Assembly (NCBI GenBank): GCA_016870425.1
Contig: VGBQ01000079.1
Span: 1 to 10,635, forward strand
Direction: 5' to 3'
DNA from: Actinomycetota bacterium
GTDB taxonomy: Bacteria > Actinomycetota > Actinomycetes > S36-B12
DNA: 10,635 bases
Below, one piece after another: positions 1-6,472 of this stretch (the first letter of the stretch is position 1; each line of letters begins with the position of its first letter). The notes below the pieces were generated by a model. The model did not search any database. It worked only from the letters and a program-made list of their open reading frames with translations, and was not told where the DNA came from. The position numbers and the translations under genes were made by a program.

Positions 1-1
1 C

Positions 2-733
2 GCCATCGTCGCGGGCATCGCGCGCGGCTGCGAGATCGCCGGCTGCGCCCTCGTCGGTGGCGAGACCGCAGAGCATCCGGGCCTTTTGGCCTCGAACGAG
101 TACGACGTTGCCGGTGCCGGGACGGGCGTCGTCGAGGCTGATCGCCTCCTCGGCGCCGAGCGCGTGCGCTCGGGTGATGTCGCAATCGCCATGGCCTCCT
201 CCGGACTGCACTCCAACGGCTATTCCCTCGCGCGCCGCGTGCTGCTCGGTGACGGTGGGCCGGGCCTTACGGCGTACATCGACGATCTCGGCCGCACCGT
301 GGGCGAGGAGATGCTGGAGCCGACCAGGATCTACGCCCAGGACTGCCTCGACCTGGTCGATCACGTCGATGTCCATGCCATCAGTCACATCACGGGCGGG
401 GGTATCGCGGCCAATCTCGCGCGCGTGCTGCCCGCGCATCTAGCCATCGAGGTCGATCGCTCCACATGGACACCTCCGCCGGTCTTCGCGCTGATCTCAT
501 CCCTCGGTGTCGAACGCGCGGAGATGGAGCGCACCTTCAATATGGGCATGGGGATGGTCGCGATCGTCGATGCGACCGCCGCGGGCAACGCAATCGCGCG
601 CCTACGCGATCGTGGTGTGCCGTCGTGGCCCTGCGGCGTAGTGCGCGAGCGCCGTGACGGTGACGCCGGCGACGCCGAGGCTAAGGGTGGCGGCGGAGGG
701 GCAGCCTTCGTACTCGGGCAGCACCCGGCCTGA
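2..733 (+). CDS. purM: Phosphoribosylformylglycinamidine cyclo-ligase (AIR synthetase), C-terminal part
   Basis: Open from the left edge of the window (frame from base 2), 243 codons ending in TGA at 731-733; the N-terminal third lies outside. PurM closes the imidazole ring of 5-aminoimidazole ribonucleotide with ATP, a cytosolic step of de novo purine synthesis. Three family motifs are visible: GGETAEHPG (bases 56-82), HITGGGIAANLARVLP (386-433) and FNMGMGMV (536-559). The His in GGETAEHPG, where many bacteria have Met, is to my recollection usual in actinobacteria. The C-terminal tail is Gly/Ala-rich before a typical end (FVLGQHPA). purF would be expected just upstream but is not in view. 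Internal ATGs in this frame, such as the one at 191, are not starts because the homology runs through them from base 2. Confidence 0.96.
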   Translation, partial: AIVAGIARGCEIAGCALVGGETAEHPGLLASNEYDVAGAGTGVVEADRLLGAERVRSGDVAIAMASSGLHSNGYSLARRVLLGDGGPGLTAYIDDLGRTVGEEMLEPTRIYAQDCLDLVDHVDVHAISHITGGGIAANLARVLPAHLAIEVDRSTWTPPPVFALISSLGVERAEMERTFNMGMGMVAIVDATAAGNAIARLRDRGVPSWPCGVVRERRDGDAGDAEAKGGGGGAAFVLGQHPA

Positions 734-749
734 CGGATTCCAACTGCCC

Positions 750-755
750 TATCGT
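750..755 (+). promoter_or_regulatory. -10 hexamer TATCGT for leaderless secreted protein
   Basis: TATCGT fits the actinobacterial TANNNT -10 pattern. It ends 6 nt before the GTG at 762, so transcription would start on the start codon itself. It lies in the 28-bp gap after the purM stop. No convincing -35 was found. The same spacing recurs at five other starts in the window. Confidence 0.6.
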
Positions 756-761
756 CGTGCC

Positions 762-2675
762 GTGCGCGCTCTGAGTCCGATCCAGGCAGGCATCACGACT
801 GCGACGGTCCTGGCTGTCCTCATCGTCGTGGGGGCTCCCACTGGCCCCGCGTCTGCGACACCTCAATCTTCTCCCACGGGCACGGGCGCCTGGTCGAGCA
901 TGGGTGGGGGTGCATCAGGGGGTGACGTCGGCCAAGTGGTGCGCTACGACGACTCCATCGTGATTGGGGGCAACGTGGGCGTCGTGGGCGGCTTCAGCGC
1001 TGCCGACCATGTGGGTCTCTGGGCGGATGACACGTGGAGGCCGCTGGGCAATGTGGGGGGCTCAGGTACCAATGCGCTTGCCGTCAGTCCCACCGGTCAG
1101 ATTCATCGTGCTCTGAACCAGGCCCAGATACAACGGTGGACGGGGTCCTCGTGGACCTCCGCCGTCTCGCCCTCTCCCAACAACTTCGTCAACGCGATGA
1201 CCTTCAAGGCCGATGGAACCCTCGTCGCGGGAGGTAGTTTCACCACGCCTGCGAGCAGGATCGGATCGTGGAACGGCTCGTCCTGGTCGGGATTCAGTGG
1301 CGGTCCCACCATCAGCGTCAGTGATCTTGCCATCGCGAGCGACGATTCGATCTACGTGACGAGTTACTCATCGCCCTACATGCAGCAGTGGAACGGCAGT
1401 ACCTGGTCCACCTTCGCAGGAGGGGCCACGTCCGCAAATGCTGTGGACACCGTGGCCGTCGATGACTCACACGTCTATGTCGGTGGCGGCTTTACCGCCT
1501 TGAATGGCCAGCCGTTCCGCAATGTCGCGGTGGCCGTCAACGGGCAGTGGTCGGGTCTTGGCTATGGACTGAGCAATGCGCAAGCCCAGTTCAACTACGT
1601 CTACGACATCGTGGCTGACGACACGACAGGGCTCGTCTACGTAGCGGGCGCGTTCACCTACGCCTGTGGCAACGCTGCTTGCTCAGTCGGCCACGACGAC
1701 ACGGTTGCGCTCCCTTACGTGGGCGCCTGGTACCCGGCTCGGCAGGTATGGATCCCCTTGACGGGAACGGCCGGGGGAGGACCGAATGACCAAGTCTCCG
1801 CCGTTGCGACGTCGGCGGATGGCCGCACGGTGTACGCAGGCGGCAACTTCGGATCGACGGATGGGGTGGCGGGGACGCGCTTTGTGGCACGGTTCGACTG
1901 GAATGCTCCTATGATCGCCGCGCTTGATCCTGCTGCCCAGCCGGAGAACACTCCGGCTGCCATCACGCTCAGCGGACAGAACCTGGAAGCGCTGAGATCC
2001 ATCACCGTTGACGGACTTGCAGTCGCCTATACGCAGATCGATGACACGACAGTCCAGATCAGCCTGCCTGCGGGCACGGGGACGCGTGAGATCCGGGCGA
2101 TCGCCGCAGGAGGCACCAGCGCGCCCGCGACGTTCACCTTCCAGGCTCCCGTACCTCCCCAGCCCACTCCGGCGAGTGCGCCGATGGACGTTCGGGCGGA
2201 GCCGGGTGATGGCTCGGCCCGTGTCGCCTGGCTCCCGCCCGATGCAGCCGGTTCCTACCCCGTCACCCACTACCTGGTGACCTCGGAGCCCGGACGGCGC
2301 ATGTGTTTGACGCAGACGCTCACGTGCACGGTAAACGACCTGAGGAATGGCACGCCGTACACCTTCACCGTCTCTGCGCTCACGGGTGCGGGCTGGGGGT
2401 CATCATCTGTTGCCAGCGATGCTGTCACGCCTCATGCGCCAAGCGTAATGATCACGGGTGTGCGCGCCGGCGGCACTATCGCAGTCGAGGGAACAGTCAC
2501 GGGGGTGCTCGCGGACAGTGCCGTGCCGTGGACCCGCAAGGTGGGCGGATCGCTCTCAGAGGGCATGCCCCGCGCTGTCACGGATGGTGCTTTCGCATGG
2601 GAGCGGCGGGCACGCTCGACGATGATCGTCTACTTCACTGTGGGCGCAGCGCGCTCCAACGCCCTGAGCCTCTAG
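762..2675 (+). CDS. Secreted beta-propeller-like / IPT / fibronectin III protein
   Basis: 637-residue exported protein of unknown specific role. I chose GTG 762 over an in-frame ATG at 654 that overlaps purM by 80 bp, because 762 puts the signal peptide at the N-terminus and sits 6 nt after a TATCGT -10 element. Signal peptide: residues 1-32, hydrophobic core about 11-24, likely cleavage after PASA. Residues about 40-380 hold degenerate repeats rich in Gly/Ser/Trp (WTGSSW, WNGSSWSGF, WNGSTWSTF, VNGQWSGLG) alternating with short strands such as LVAGGSF and VYVGGGF, like the blades of a beta-propeller. Residues about 382-466 resemble an IPT/TIG immunoglobulin fold. A Pro-rich linker follows, then a fibronectin III domain (about 474-560) and a C-terminal module (about 561-637) with WTRKVGG and VYFTVGAARSN. 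There is no LPXTG sorting signal or C-terminal membrane helix, so it is probably released or loosely wall-bound. The domain calls are by eye. A binding or adhesion role is inference. Confidence 0.85.
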   Translation: MRALSPIQAGITTATVLAVLIVVGAPTGPASATPQSSPTGTGAWSSMGGGASGGDVGQVVRYDDSIVIGGNVGVVGGFSAADHVGLWADDTWRPLGNVGGSGTNALAVSPTGQIHRALNQAQIQRWTGSSWTSAVSPSPNNFVNAMTFKADGTLVAGGSFTTPASRIGSWNGSSWSGFSGGPTISVSDLAIASDDSIYVTSYSSPYMQQWNGSTWSTFAGGATSANAVDTVAVDDSHVYVGGGFTALNGQPFRNVAVAVNGQWSGLGYGLSNAQAQFNYVYDIVADDTTGLVYVAGAFTYACGNAACSVGHDDTVALPYVGAWYPARQVWIPLTGTAGGGPNDQVSAVATSADGRTVYAGGNFGSTDGVAGTRFVARFDWNAPMIAALDPAAQPENTPAAITLSGQNLEALRSITVDGLAVAYTQIDDTTVQISLPAGTGTREIRAIAAGGTSAPATFTFQAPVPPQPTPASAPMDVRAEPGDGSARVAWLPPDAAGSYPVTHYLVTSEPGRRMCLTQTLTCTVNDLRNGTPYTFTVSALTGAGWGSSSVASDAVTPHAPSVMITGVRAGGTIAVEGTVTGVLADSAVPWTRKVGGSLSEGMPRAVTDGAFAWERRARSTMIVYFTVGAARSNALSL

Positions 2676-2909
2676 TCAGGCCTTCTCCGGCTCGTCGTCG
2701 TCGTCCCCGTCGTAGTACTTGTCGTAGGGGTCGGTGGCGTAGGGATCCTCGATGGGTACGTCGACCTCAACCTCGTCGGCGCCATCGACCTCGTGATGCT
2801 CGCCGGTCGCCAGCTCTGCCTGCAGGCGATCGAAATCGGTTTGCGGGCCGCCGTACTTCAATGCACGCGCAACCTTTGTCTGCTTCGCCTTAGCGCGACC
2901 GCGACCCAT
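2676..2909 (-). CDS. DUF3073 family protein
   Basis: 77-residue small protein of unknown function, from a family found across Actinomycetota. The N-terminus MGRGRAKAKQTKVARALKY is the hallmark of the family; it is basic and probably nucleic-acid-facing (inference). The C-terminal half is strongly acidic and Tyr-rich and ends DDDDEPEKA. Start ATG 2909-2907 was chosen because an AGGAG ribosome binding site lies at 2921-2917, 7 nt upstream, and homology begins exactly there; a longer in-frame reading to 2987 has no support. Its TGA (2678-2676) directly abuts the TAG of the convergent secreted-protein gene with no bases between. It is the one complete gene preceded by its own promoter region that shows a clear Shine-Dalgarno and is not leaderless. 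From memory, Streptomyces has the same neighbour order, purM, DUF3073, valine dehydrogenase. Confidence 0.93.
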   Translation of the reverse strand: MGRGRAKAKQTKVARALKYGGPQTDFDRLQAELATGEHHEVDGADEVEVDVPIEDPYATDPYDKYYDGDDDDEPEKA

Positions 2910-2957
2910 GATCGGACTCCTAGACGTCCTCGCGCGGCATCCGCGCTGACCTCCGGA

Positions 2958-2963
2958 AGCGTA
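2958..2963 (-). promoter_or_regulatory. Possible -10 (TACGCT) for DUF3073
   Basis: TACGCT on the minus strand fits TANNNT. It lies about 48 nt upstream of the DUF3073 ATG and would give a leader of roughly 40 nt containing the AGGAG site. No good -35 is visible, so this is a weak call. Confidence 0.3.
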
Positions 2964-3020
2964 CCCCGCGGACCCGAGCGCCCGCATGGGGAGGGGCCAT
3001 CCGCAGCCGGAGCCAGGAGA

Positions 3021-3043
3021 GTGGACTAATACAGGTGGACTAA
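3021..3043 (+). repeat. Direct repeat GTGGACTAA x2 at the toxin-antitoxin promoter
   Basis: GTGGACTAA occurs at 3021-3029 and again at 3035-3043, a 14-bp period. The second copy ends 2 bp before the -10 hexamer, and the first covers the expected -35 position (TGGACT 3022-3027, 18 bp before the -10). Antitoxins of the Phd/YefM type usually repress their own operon by binding repeated sites over the promoter, so this is a candidate operator. The copies are direct, not inverted. Confidence 0.5.
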
Positions 3044-3045
3044 CC

Positions 3046-3051
3046 TACGAT
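3046..3051 (+). promoter_or_regulatory. -10 hexamer TACGAT for leaderless toxin-antitoxin operon
   Basis: TACGAT ends 6 nt before the antitoxin GTG at 3058, which places +1 on the start codon. Repeats at 3021-3043 flank it upstream, so bound antitoxin could occlude polymerase. Confidence 0.65.
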
Positions 3052-3057
3052 GTCCGC

Positions 3058-3300
3058 GTGCGCACCGTCAACGTCCACGAAGCCAAGACCCACCTGTCCC
3101 GCCTCATCGAGGAGGCGGCGCAGGGGGAGCCCTTCGTGATCGCCCGCGCGGGCGTGCCTGTCGTGACGGTCATGGCGTACGCCGGACCGCAGCCTGCGCC
3201 GCCCCGCCGCGTCGGCTTCCTCACGGGCGCATTCGAGGTCCCTGACGACTTTGACACGCTGTGGGCGGATGAGATCGCCGCCGAGTTCGAGGGCGCATGA
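3058..3300 (+). CDS. Phd/YefM-family antitoxin
   Basis: 80 residues, starting at GTG 3058 (RTVNVHEAKTHLSRLIEEA). The N-terminal part (residues about 2-50) is the Phd/YefM DNA-binding fold, with the family phrases NVHEAKTHLSRLI and GEPFVIARAGVPV. The C-terminal part, with VPDDFDTLWADEIAAEFEG, is the segment that in this subfamily wraps and neutralises a PIN toxin. An in-frame ATG at 2986 would add 24 unrelated residues spanning the promoter repeats, so I reject it. There is no Shine-Dalgarno; the TACGAT hexamer at 3046-3051 implies a leaderless mRNA. The stop overlaps the toxin ATG by 4 bp (ATGA at 3297-3300), indicating translational coupling. The likely role is to bind the toxin and repress its own operon through the GTGGACTAA repeats (inferred from the family). 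Confidence 0.92.
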   Translation: MRTVNVHEAKTHLSRLIEEAAQGEPFVIARAGVPVVTVMAYAGPQPAPPRRVGFLTGAFEVPDDFDTLWADEIAAEFEGA

Positions 3301-3695
3301 CCTGGCTGATCGACACCCACCTGCTGCTGTGGGCCGCGATCGGATCCGCGCGACTTCCGCGTCGTGCGCGCGAGGTGCTCGAGGATGAGGGATCACGTCT
3401 GCTTTTCAGCAGCGCGTCGATCTGGGAGGTGGCGATCAAGTCCGGACGCGACCGACCGGGATTCGATGTCGATGTCGCACGCCTGCGCCGTGGTCTTCTC
3501 GAGAATGGCTACGCCGAACTCCCCATCACCGGTGAGCACGCCGTGCTGACGCGCTCCCTGCCACGGCTGCACGCCGATCCCTTCGACCGCATCCTCGTCG
3601 CTCAGGCCATCGCCGAGGACGCCACCCTCCTCACCGGCGACACCGCGCTTGCCGGCTACGACGGCCCGATCGAACTCGTGCGCGCCGCTCGCTGA
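3297..3695 (+). CDS. PIN-domain ribonuclease toxin (VapC-like, Phd-associated)
   Basis: 132 residues, the usual length for a single PIN domain. The acidic metal-binding residues are in place: D6 (LIDTHLLLW), E44 (SIWEVAIK), D94/D97 (HADPFDRILVAQA) and D115 (LLTGDTAL). These coordinate Mg2+ or Mn2+ for RNA cleavage in PIN nucleases. The HxDPFDRxLxAQA signature places it in the COG3744-type subfamily that pairs with Phd/YefM antitoxins instead of classical VapB. It overlaps the antitoxin stop by 4 bp. The frame is intact and the catalytic set complete, so it should be active. The RNA target cannot be read from sequence. The pair sits between DUF3073 and the dehydrogenase, which I believe are adjacent in Streptomyces, suggesting insertion of the module. 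Confidence 0.93.
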   Translation: MTWLIDTHLLLWAAIGSARLPRRAREVLEDEGSRLLFSSASIWEVAIKSGRDRPGFDVDVARLRRGLLENGYAELPITGEHAVLTRSLPRLHADPFDRILVAQAIAEDATLLTGDTALAGYDGPIELVRAAR

Positions 3696-3756
3696 GTTCG
3701 CCGGGCAATCGGGCCCCTTTCCCCTACCTGCTCGGCTGCTTCATGGGGACCAACAC

Positions 3757-3777
3757 GGCCCCTGCTGCGGGAGGGCC
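3757..3777. terminator. Possible hairpin between toxin and dehydrogenase genes
   Basis: GGCCC at 3757-3761 pairs with GGGCC at 3773-3777 around an imperfect loop. It lies in the 92-bp gap between two convergent stops (3695 and 3788), where a bidirectional terminator would be useful. No T-run follows on either strand, so intrinsic termination is doubtful. Nothing else is evident in this gap. Confidence 0.25.
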
Positions 3778-3787
3778 ACAGGGATAG

Positions 3788-4882
3788 TCAGCGGCCCACG
3801 TCAAAGCGCCGGAACGCCGCCCCGCCCGCAGCCATGCGCTCCTCGGCCTCCCGGGCCGCCGCCACGACCGGCAGCACTCCCTCGGCGTCCGCCCGCCCCA
3901 GGACCCGCAGGGTGGTGTCGTAGACCCCCGCGACCCGTGCCCGTGCGCGGTCCATGTCGAACCAGCCCGCCAAGCGGGGCGGCTTCGCCGCTCCGACTAC
4001 GGGCCCCAGCTCTTCTGCCGCCTGCACGACGCCCCCGCAGTTCACGAGGTAGTCCGGTGCGTAGAGGATCCCCCGCGCCGCCAGCATCTCCGCGACGTCG
4101 GGTGTCGCCAGTTGGTTGTTGGCCGCCCCGCACACCGCGACACAGCGCAGTGCCTCGACCACCTGCGGCGTGAGTGCATGGCCGAGCGCATTGGGGGAGT
4201 AGATGTCGAGCTCGCGCGCGATGAGATCCTCGGTCGAGCCGACCACCTCGACCGCCACCGGGATCGACGCGATCGCCTCCGGTGCCGGGTCCGTGATGAT
4301 GACGCGCGCACCCTCCTCCGCGACGAGGTGCTCGGCGAGCCGCCGGCCGACCTTGCCCGCACCGGAGATGCCCACCACCTTGCCCTCCAGCGAGTCGCTG
4401 CCCCACCGATGCCGCGCCACCGCGCGCATCGCCTGCTGCATGCCGTACGCCGTGAGGATCCCCGTGTCGCCCGACCCGCCATGCTCCGGTGACCTGCCCG
4501 TCGTCCACGGGTTGGTCTGGTAGATCAGGTCGAGGTCCGCCACGGTCGTGCCGACGTCCCCCGCCGTGATGTAGCGCCCGCCGAGCGTGGCGATGAAGCG
4601 CCCCATCGCATGGAAGAGTTCCGGTGACTTGTCGCGCGCCGGATCACCCCAGATCACGGCCTTGCCGCCACCGTGGTCGAGACCGGCGAGGGCGTTCTTG
4701 TAGCTCATCGCCTCCGACAGCAGGAGTGCATCGGCCACCATCGCCGCCTCGTCGGCGTACGGACGCATCCGACAGCCACCCAGCGAGGGACCGAGCGCGG
4801 TGGAGTGGATCGCCACCATGGCGCGCAGCCCGCTCGCCCGGTCGTAGCCGAAGACGACCTGCTCATGCCTCTGGGAGATCAC
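3788..4882 (-). CDS. vdh: Leu/Val/Phe (branched-chain type) amino acid dehydrogenase
   Basis: 364 residues, matching valine and leucine dehydrogenases. It oxidatively deaminates a hydrophobic L-amino acid to the 2-oxo acid plus ammonium with NAD+, in the cytosol. The N-terminal catalytic domain has K62 (YKNA), K74 in GLDHGGGKAVI (catalytic Lys) and D109 in TAGDVGT (catalytic Asp). The substrate-binding stretch GPSLGGCRMR lies near residues 31-40. A Rossmann NAD domain follows, with GAGKVG at 174-179 and VIITDP as the second strand; later AANNQLA and APDYLVNCGGVV are family-typical. GTG at 4882 is supported by a TAGCGT -10 ending 6 nt upstream. The symbol rests on the actinobacterial vdh family and on gene order with purM and DUF3073; leucine or phenylalanine preference cannot be excluded. 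It is divergent from the peptidase operon, with 72 bp between start codons. Confidence 0.93.
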   Translation of the reverse strand: MISQRHEQVVFGYDRASGLRAMVAIHSTALGPSLGGCRMRPYADEAAMVADALLLSEAMSYKNALAGLDHGGGKAVIWGDPARDKSPELFHAMGRFIATLGGRYITAGDVGTTVADLDLIYQTNPWTTGRSPEHGGSGDTGILTAYGMQQAMRAVARHRWGSDSLEGKVVGISGAGKVGRRLAEHLVAEEGARVIITDPAPEAIASIPVAVEVVGSTEDLIARELDIYSPNALGHALTPQVVEALRCVAVCGAANNQLATPDVAEMLAARGILYAPDYLVNCGGVVQAAEELGPVVGAAKPPRLAGWFDMDRARARVAGVYDTTLRVLGRADAEGVLPVVAAAREAEERMAAGGAAFRRFDVGR

Positions 4883-4888
4883 GGCCCC

Positions 4889-4894
4889 ACGCTA
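4889..4894 (-). promoter_or_regulatory. -10 hexamer TAGCGT for leaderless vdh
   Basis: On the minus strand TAGCGT is followed by 6 nt and then the GTG at 4882. It shares the 72-bp divergent region with the peptidase promoter; the two -10 hexamers are 48 bp apart. Each promoter's upstream region therefore overlaps the other's, so coordinated or competing regulation is possible. Confidence 0.6.
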
Positions 4895-4942
4895 GCGATG
4901 CGCGAATTCTCGCCATTGCCACCCGTGCCCCGCGGGACCTGC

Positions 4943-4948
4943 CAGGAT
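4943..4948 (+). promoter_or_regulatory. -10 hexamer CAGGAT for leaderless peptidase operon
   Basis: CAGGAT ends 6 nt before ATG 4955. It keeps the A and final T that matter most in -10 elements. An out-of-frame ATG at 4951 lies within the spacer and would not be transcribed if +1 is 4955. A TTGCCA at 4916-4921 is 21 bp away, too far for a standard -35. Confidence 0.6.
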
Positions 4949-4954
4949 GAATGA

Positions 4955-6466
4955 ATGCGCCGTCCCCCCGTCATGATGCTCCTTGCTGCTCTCGCGGCGG
5001 CCTTGGTCGCCGGCCTCCTCACCGGTCCGGGTGTGTCTGCCGCCCCGCCTGTAACCGACCCCAAGCGCGGCACCATCACGTGGGAGGAGTGTCCGGCTGA
5101 AGGTTTCGAGGGCTTCGAGTGCGGCACCCTCACGGTGCCCCTGGACTGGGACAACCTCGCCAACCCGGCCAACGCCGAGATTGCACTCGCGGTCAAGCGC
5201 GCAACGGGGAAGAGTCGCGGCTACCTCACCTTCAACCCCGGAGGGCCGGGCGTGCCCGCTCTGGGGAGCGCATCCGCGATCTGGGGTGAGCTTCCCGGCA
5301 AGGTGCAGCGGGCCTTCGACTGGGTCGCGTGGGATCCCCGTGGCATCGGGGCGTCGCGGCCGCAACTGACCGGCTGCCTCGACGTCCAGGCCCAGGCCCG
5401 GGCGGCCGACTACCAGCTGCCCGCGACCGGACCTGTCGATTGGCAGGCATACACCGAGACCTACGTCGGCTCGATCGGTCCCGCCCTGGCGGCGTGCCTG
5501 GAGATCAACGTGGATGTCGCGCCCTACCTCGGCACCTACTACGTCATCCGCGACCTCGAGGCGATGCGTGCCGCCCTCGGTGCGCCCAAGTGGAACATCT
5601 GGGGCATGAGCTACGGCACACGCATCGGCTACCGCTATGCGCGGGAGTACCCCGACAGGGTGCGCACCCTCATCCTGGACGGCTCCTGGTCGCCCAACAT
5701 GACCGTCACCACCTGGATGGGCGGCTCCACCTGGAGTTGGGCCACGGTGCAGCAGGTCTTCTCGTCGCTCTTCGGCAAGGAGATGGGTGCCCGCTTCCAG
5801 CGCGTGCTCGACGGCCTTGACGAACGCACGCTCACCGTCGAGGGCGTGGAGCTCACACGCTGGCAGATCCTGCCGGAGATCTTCACCAACATCTCCTACC
5901 AGACGTCCTACCCGCAGATCCTGGAGGTGATCACCGAGGTGGACGAGGCGCTCCGCACCGGGGACACGCGCGGGATCCTGAAGCCCCTGCGTGCGCTCGA
6001 GCGGCGCAGTGCCAGGGACCTGAGCTCGTCACTCAGCGTCTTCTACATCAACTGCCGTGACCTGGCCGACTACCCCACGGTCGATGAAATCGCACGTGCG
6101 GCAGCCACCGCCAGCAACAACCAGTCAGTCTTCGCGGGAACTGCCGCAGTGGAGAAGGGCGCCTTCTGCGCGGGCATCCCGCAGGACTTTACCTACGGCT
6201 ACGAGCCCCTGACCGAGCCACTCGAACTCTCCACGCCGCCGGTCGTCATCAACTCCCTGGGCGACACGCGCACCGAGTACGTCTTCGGGCGCAACATGGC
6301 GACCTTCATGGCGGGATCGTCGATGATCACCTACGACGGCACGCAGCATGTGAGCTATCTCCAGACTCCCTCACGGTGCATTAACTCGGCCGTATCGAGC
6401 TATCTGCTCATGCGGACGCAGCCGGGCCAGCTGCTGTGTCCCTACGCACCGCTCACTCCTCGGTAG
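4955..6466 (+). CDS. Secreted alpha/beta-hydrolase peptidase, paralog 1 (tripeptidyl aminopeptidase / Hip1 family)
   Basis: 503 residues with an N-terminal signal peptide (cleavage near GVSA, residue about 29), so it is exported. The fold is an alpha/beta hydrolase with a C-terminal TAP-like domain, as in Streptomyces tripeptidyl aminopeptidase and mycobacterial Hip1/CaeA; these cleave short N-terminal peptides or act as serine esterases/proteases. The triad is complete: S219 in GMSYGT, D437 in NSLGDT, H465 in GTQHVS. The oxyanion loop FNPGGPG is intact, and WDPRGIGAS follows. Eight cysteines (WEEC, FECGT, GCLD, AACLE, INCRD, AFCAG, SRCIN, LLCPY) match positions in both paralogs, suggesting four disulfides. 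It is first of a three-gene operon; the next gene starts 6 nt after its stop. ATG 4955 is chosen for the promoter spacing and signal peptide. The substrate is unknown. Confidence 0.93.
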   Translation: MRRPPVMMLLAALAAALVAGLLTGPGVSAAPPVTDPKRGTITWEECPAEGFEGFECGTLTVPLDWDNLANPANAEIALAVKRATGKSRGYLTFNPGGPGVPALGSASAIWGELPGKVQRAFDWVAWDPRGIGASRPQLTGCLDVQAQARAADYQLPATGPVDWQAYTETYVGSIGPALAACLEINVDVAPYLGTYYVIRDLEAMRAALGAPKWNIWGMSYGTRIGYRYAREYPDRVRTLILDGSWSPNMTVTTWMGGSTWSWATVQQVFSSLFGKEMGARFQRVLDGLDERTLTVEGVELTRWQILPEIFTNISYQTSYPQILEVITEVDEALRTGDTRGILKPLRALERRSARDLSSSLSVFYINCRDLADYPTVDEIARAAATASNNQSVFAGTAAVEKGAFCAGIPQDFTYGYEPLTEPLELSTPPVVINSLGDTRTEYVFGRNMATFMAGSSMITYDGTQHVSYLQTPSRCINSAVSSYLLMRTQPGQLLCPYAPLTPR

Positions 6467-6472
6467 GTCATC

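Noticed and set aside
654..761. Longer start (ATG 654) for the secreted protein
   Set aside because: It would overlap purM by 80 bp and bury the signal peptide behind 36 residues; GTG 762 has the correctly spaced promoter.
2986..3057. Longer start (ATG 2986) for the antitoxin
   Set aside because: The added residues match no family sequence and the stretch contains the promoter and direct repeats.
3649..4173. Pro/Arg-rich plus-strand open frame across the end of vdh
   Set aside because: It starts inside the PIN toxin gene and runs opposite vdh; low-complexity composition marks it as a shadow.
4916..4921. TTGCCA as a -35 box for the peptidase operon
   Set aside because: The spacing of 21 bp to CAGGAT is outside the usual 16-19 bp.
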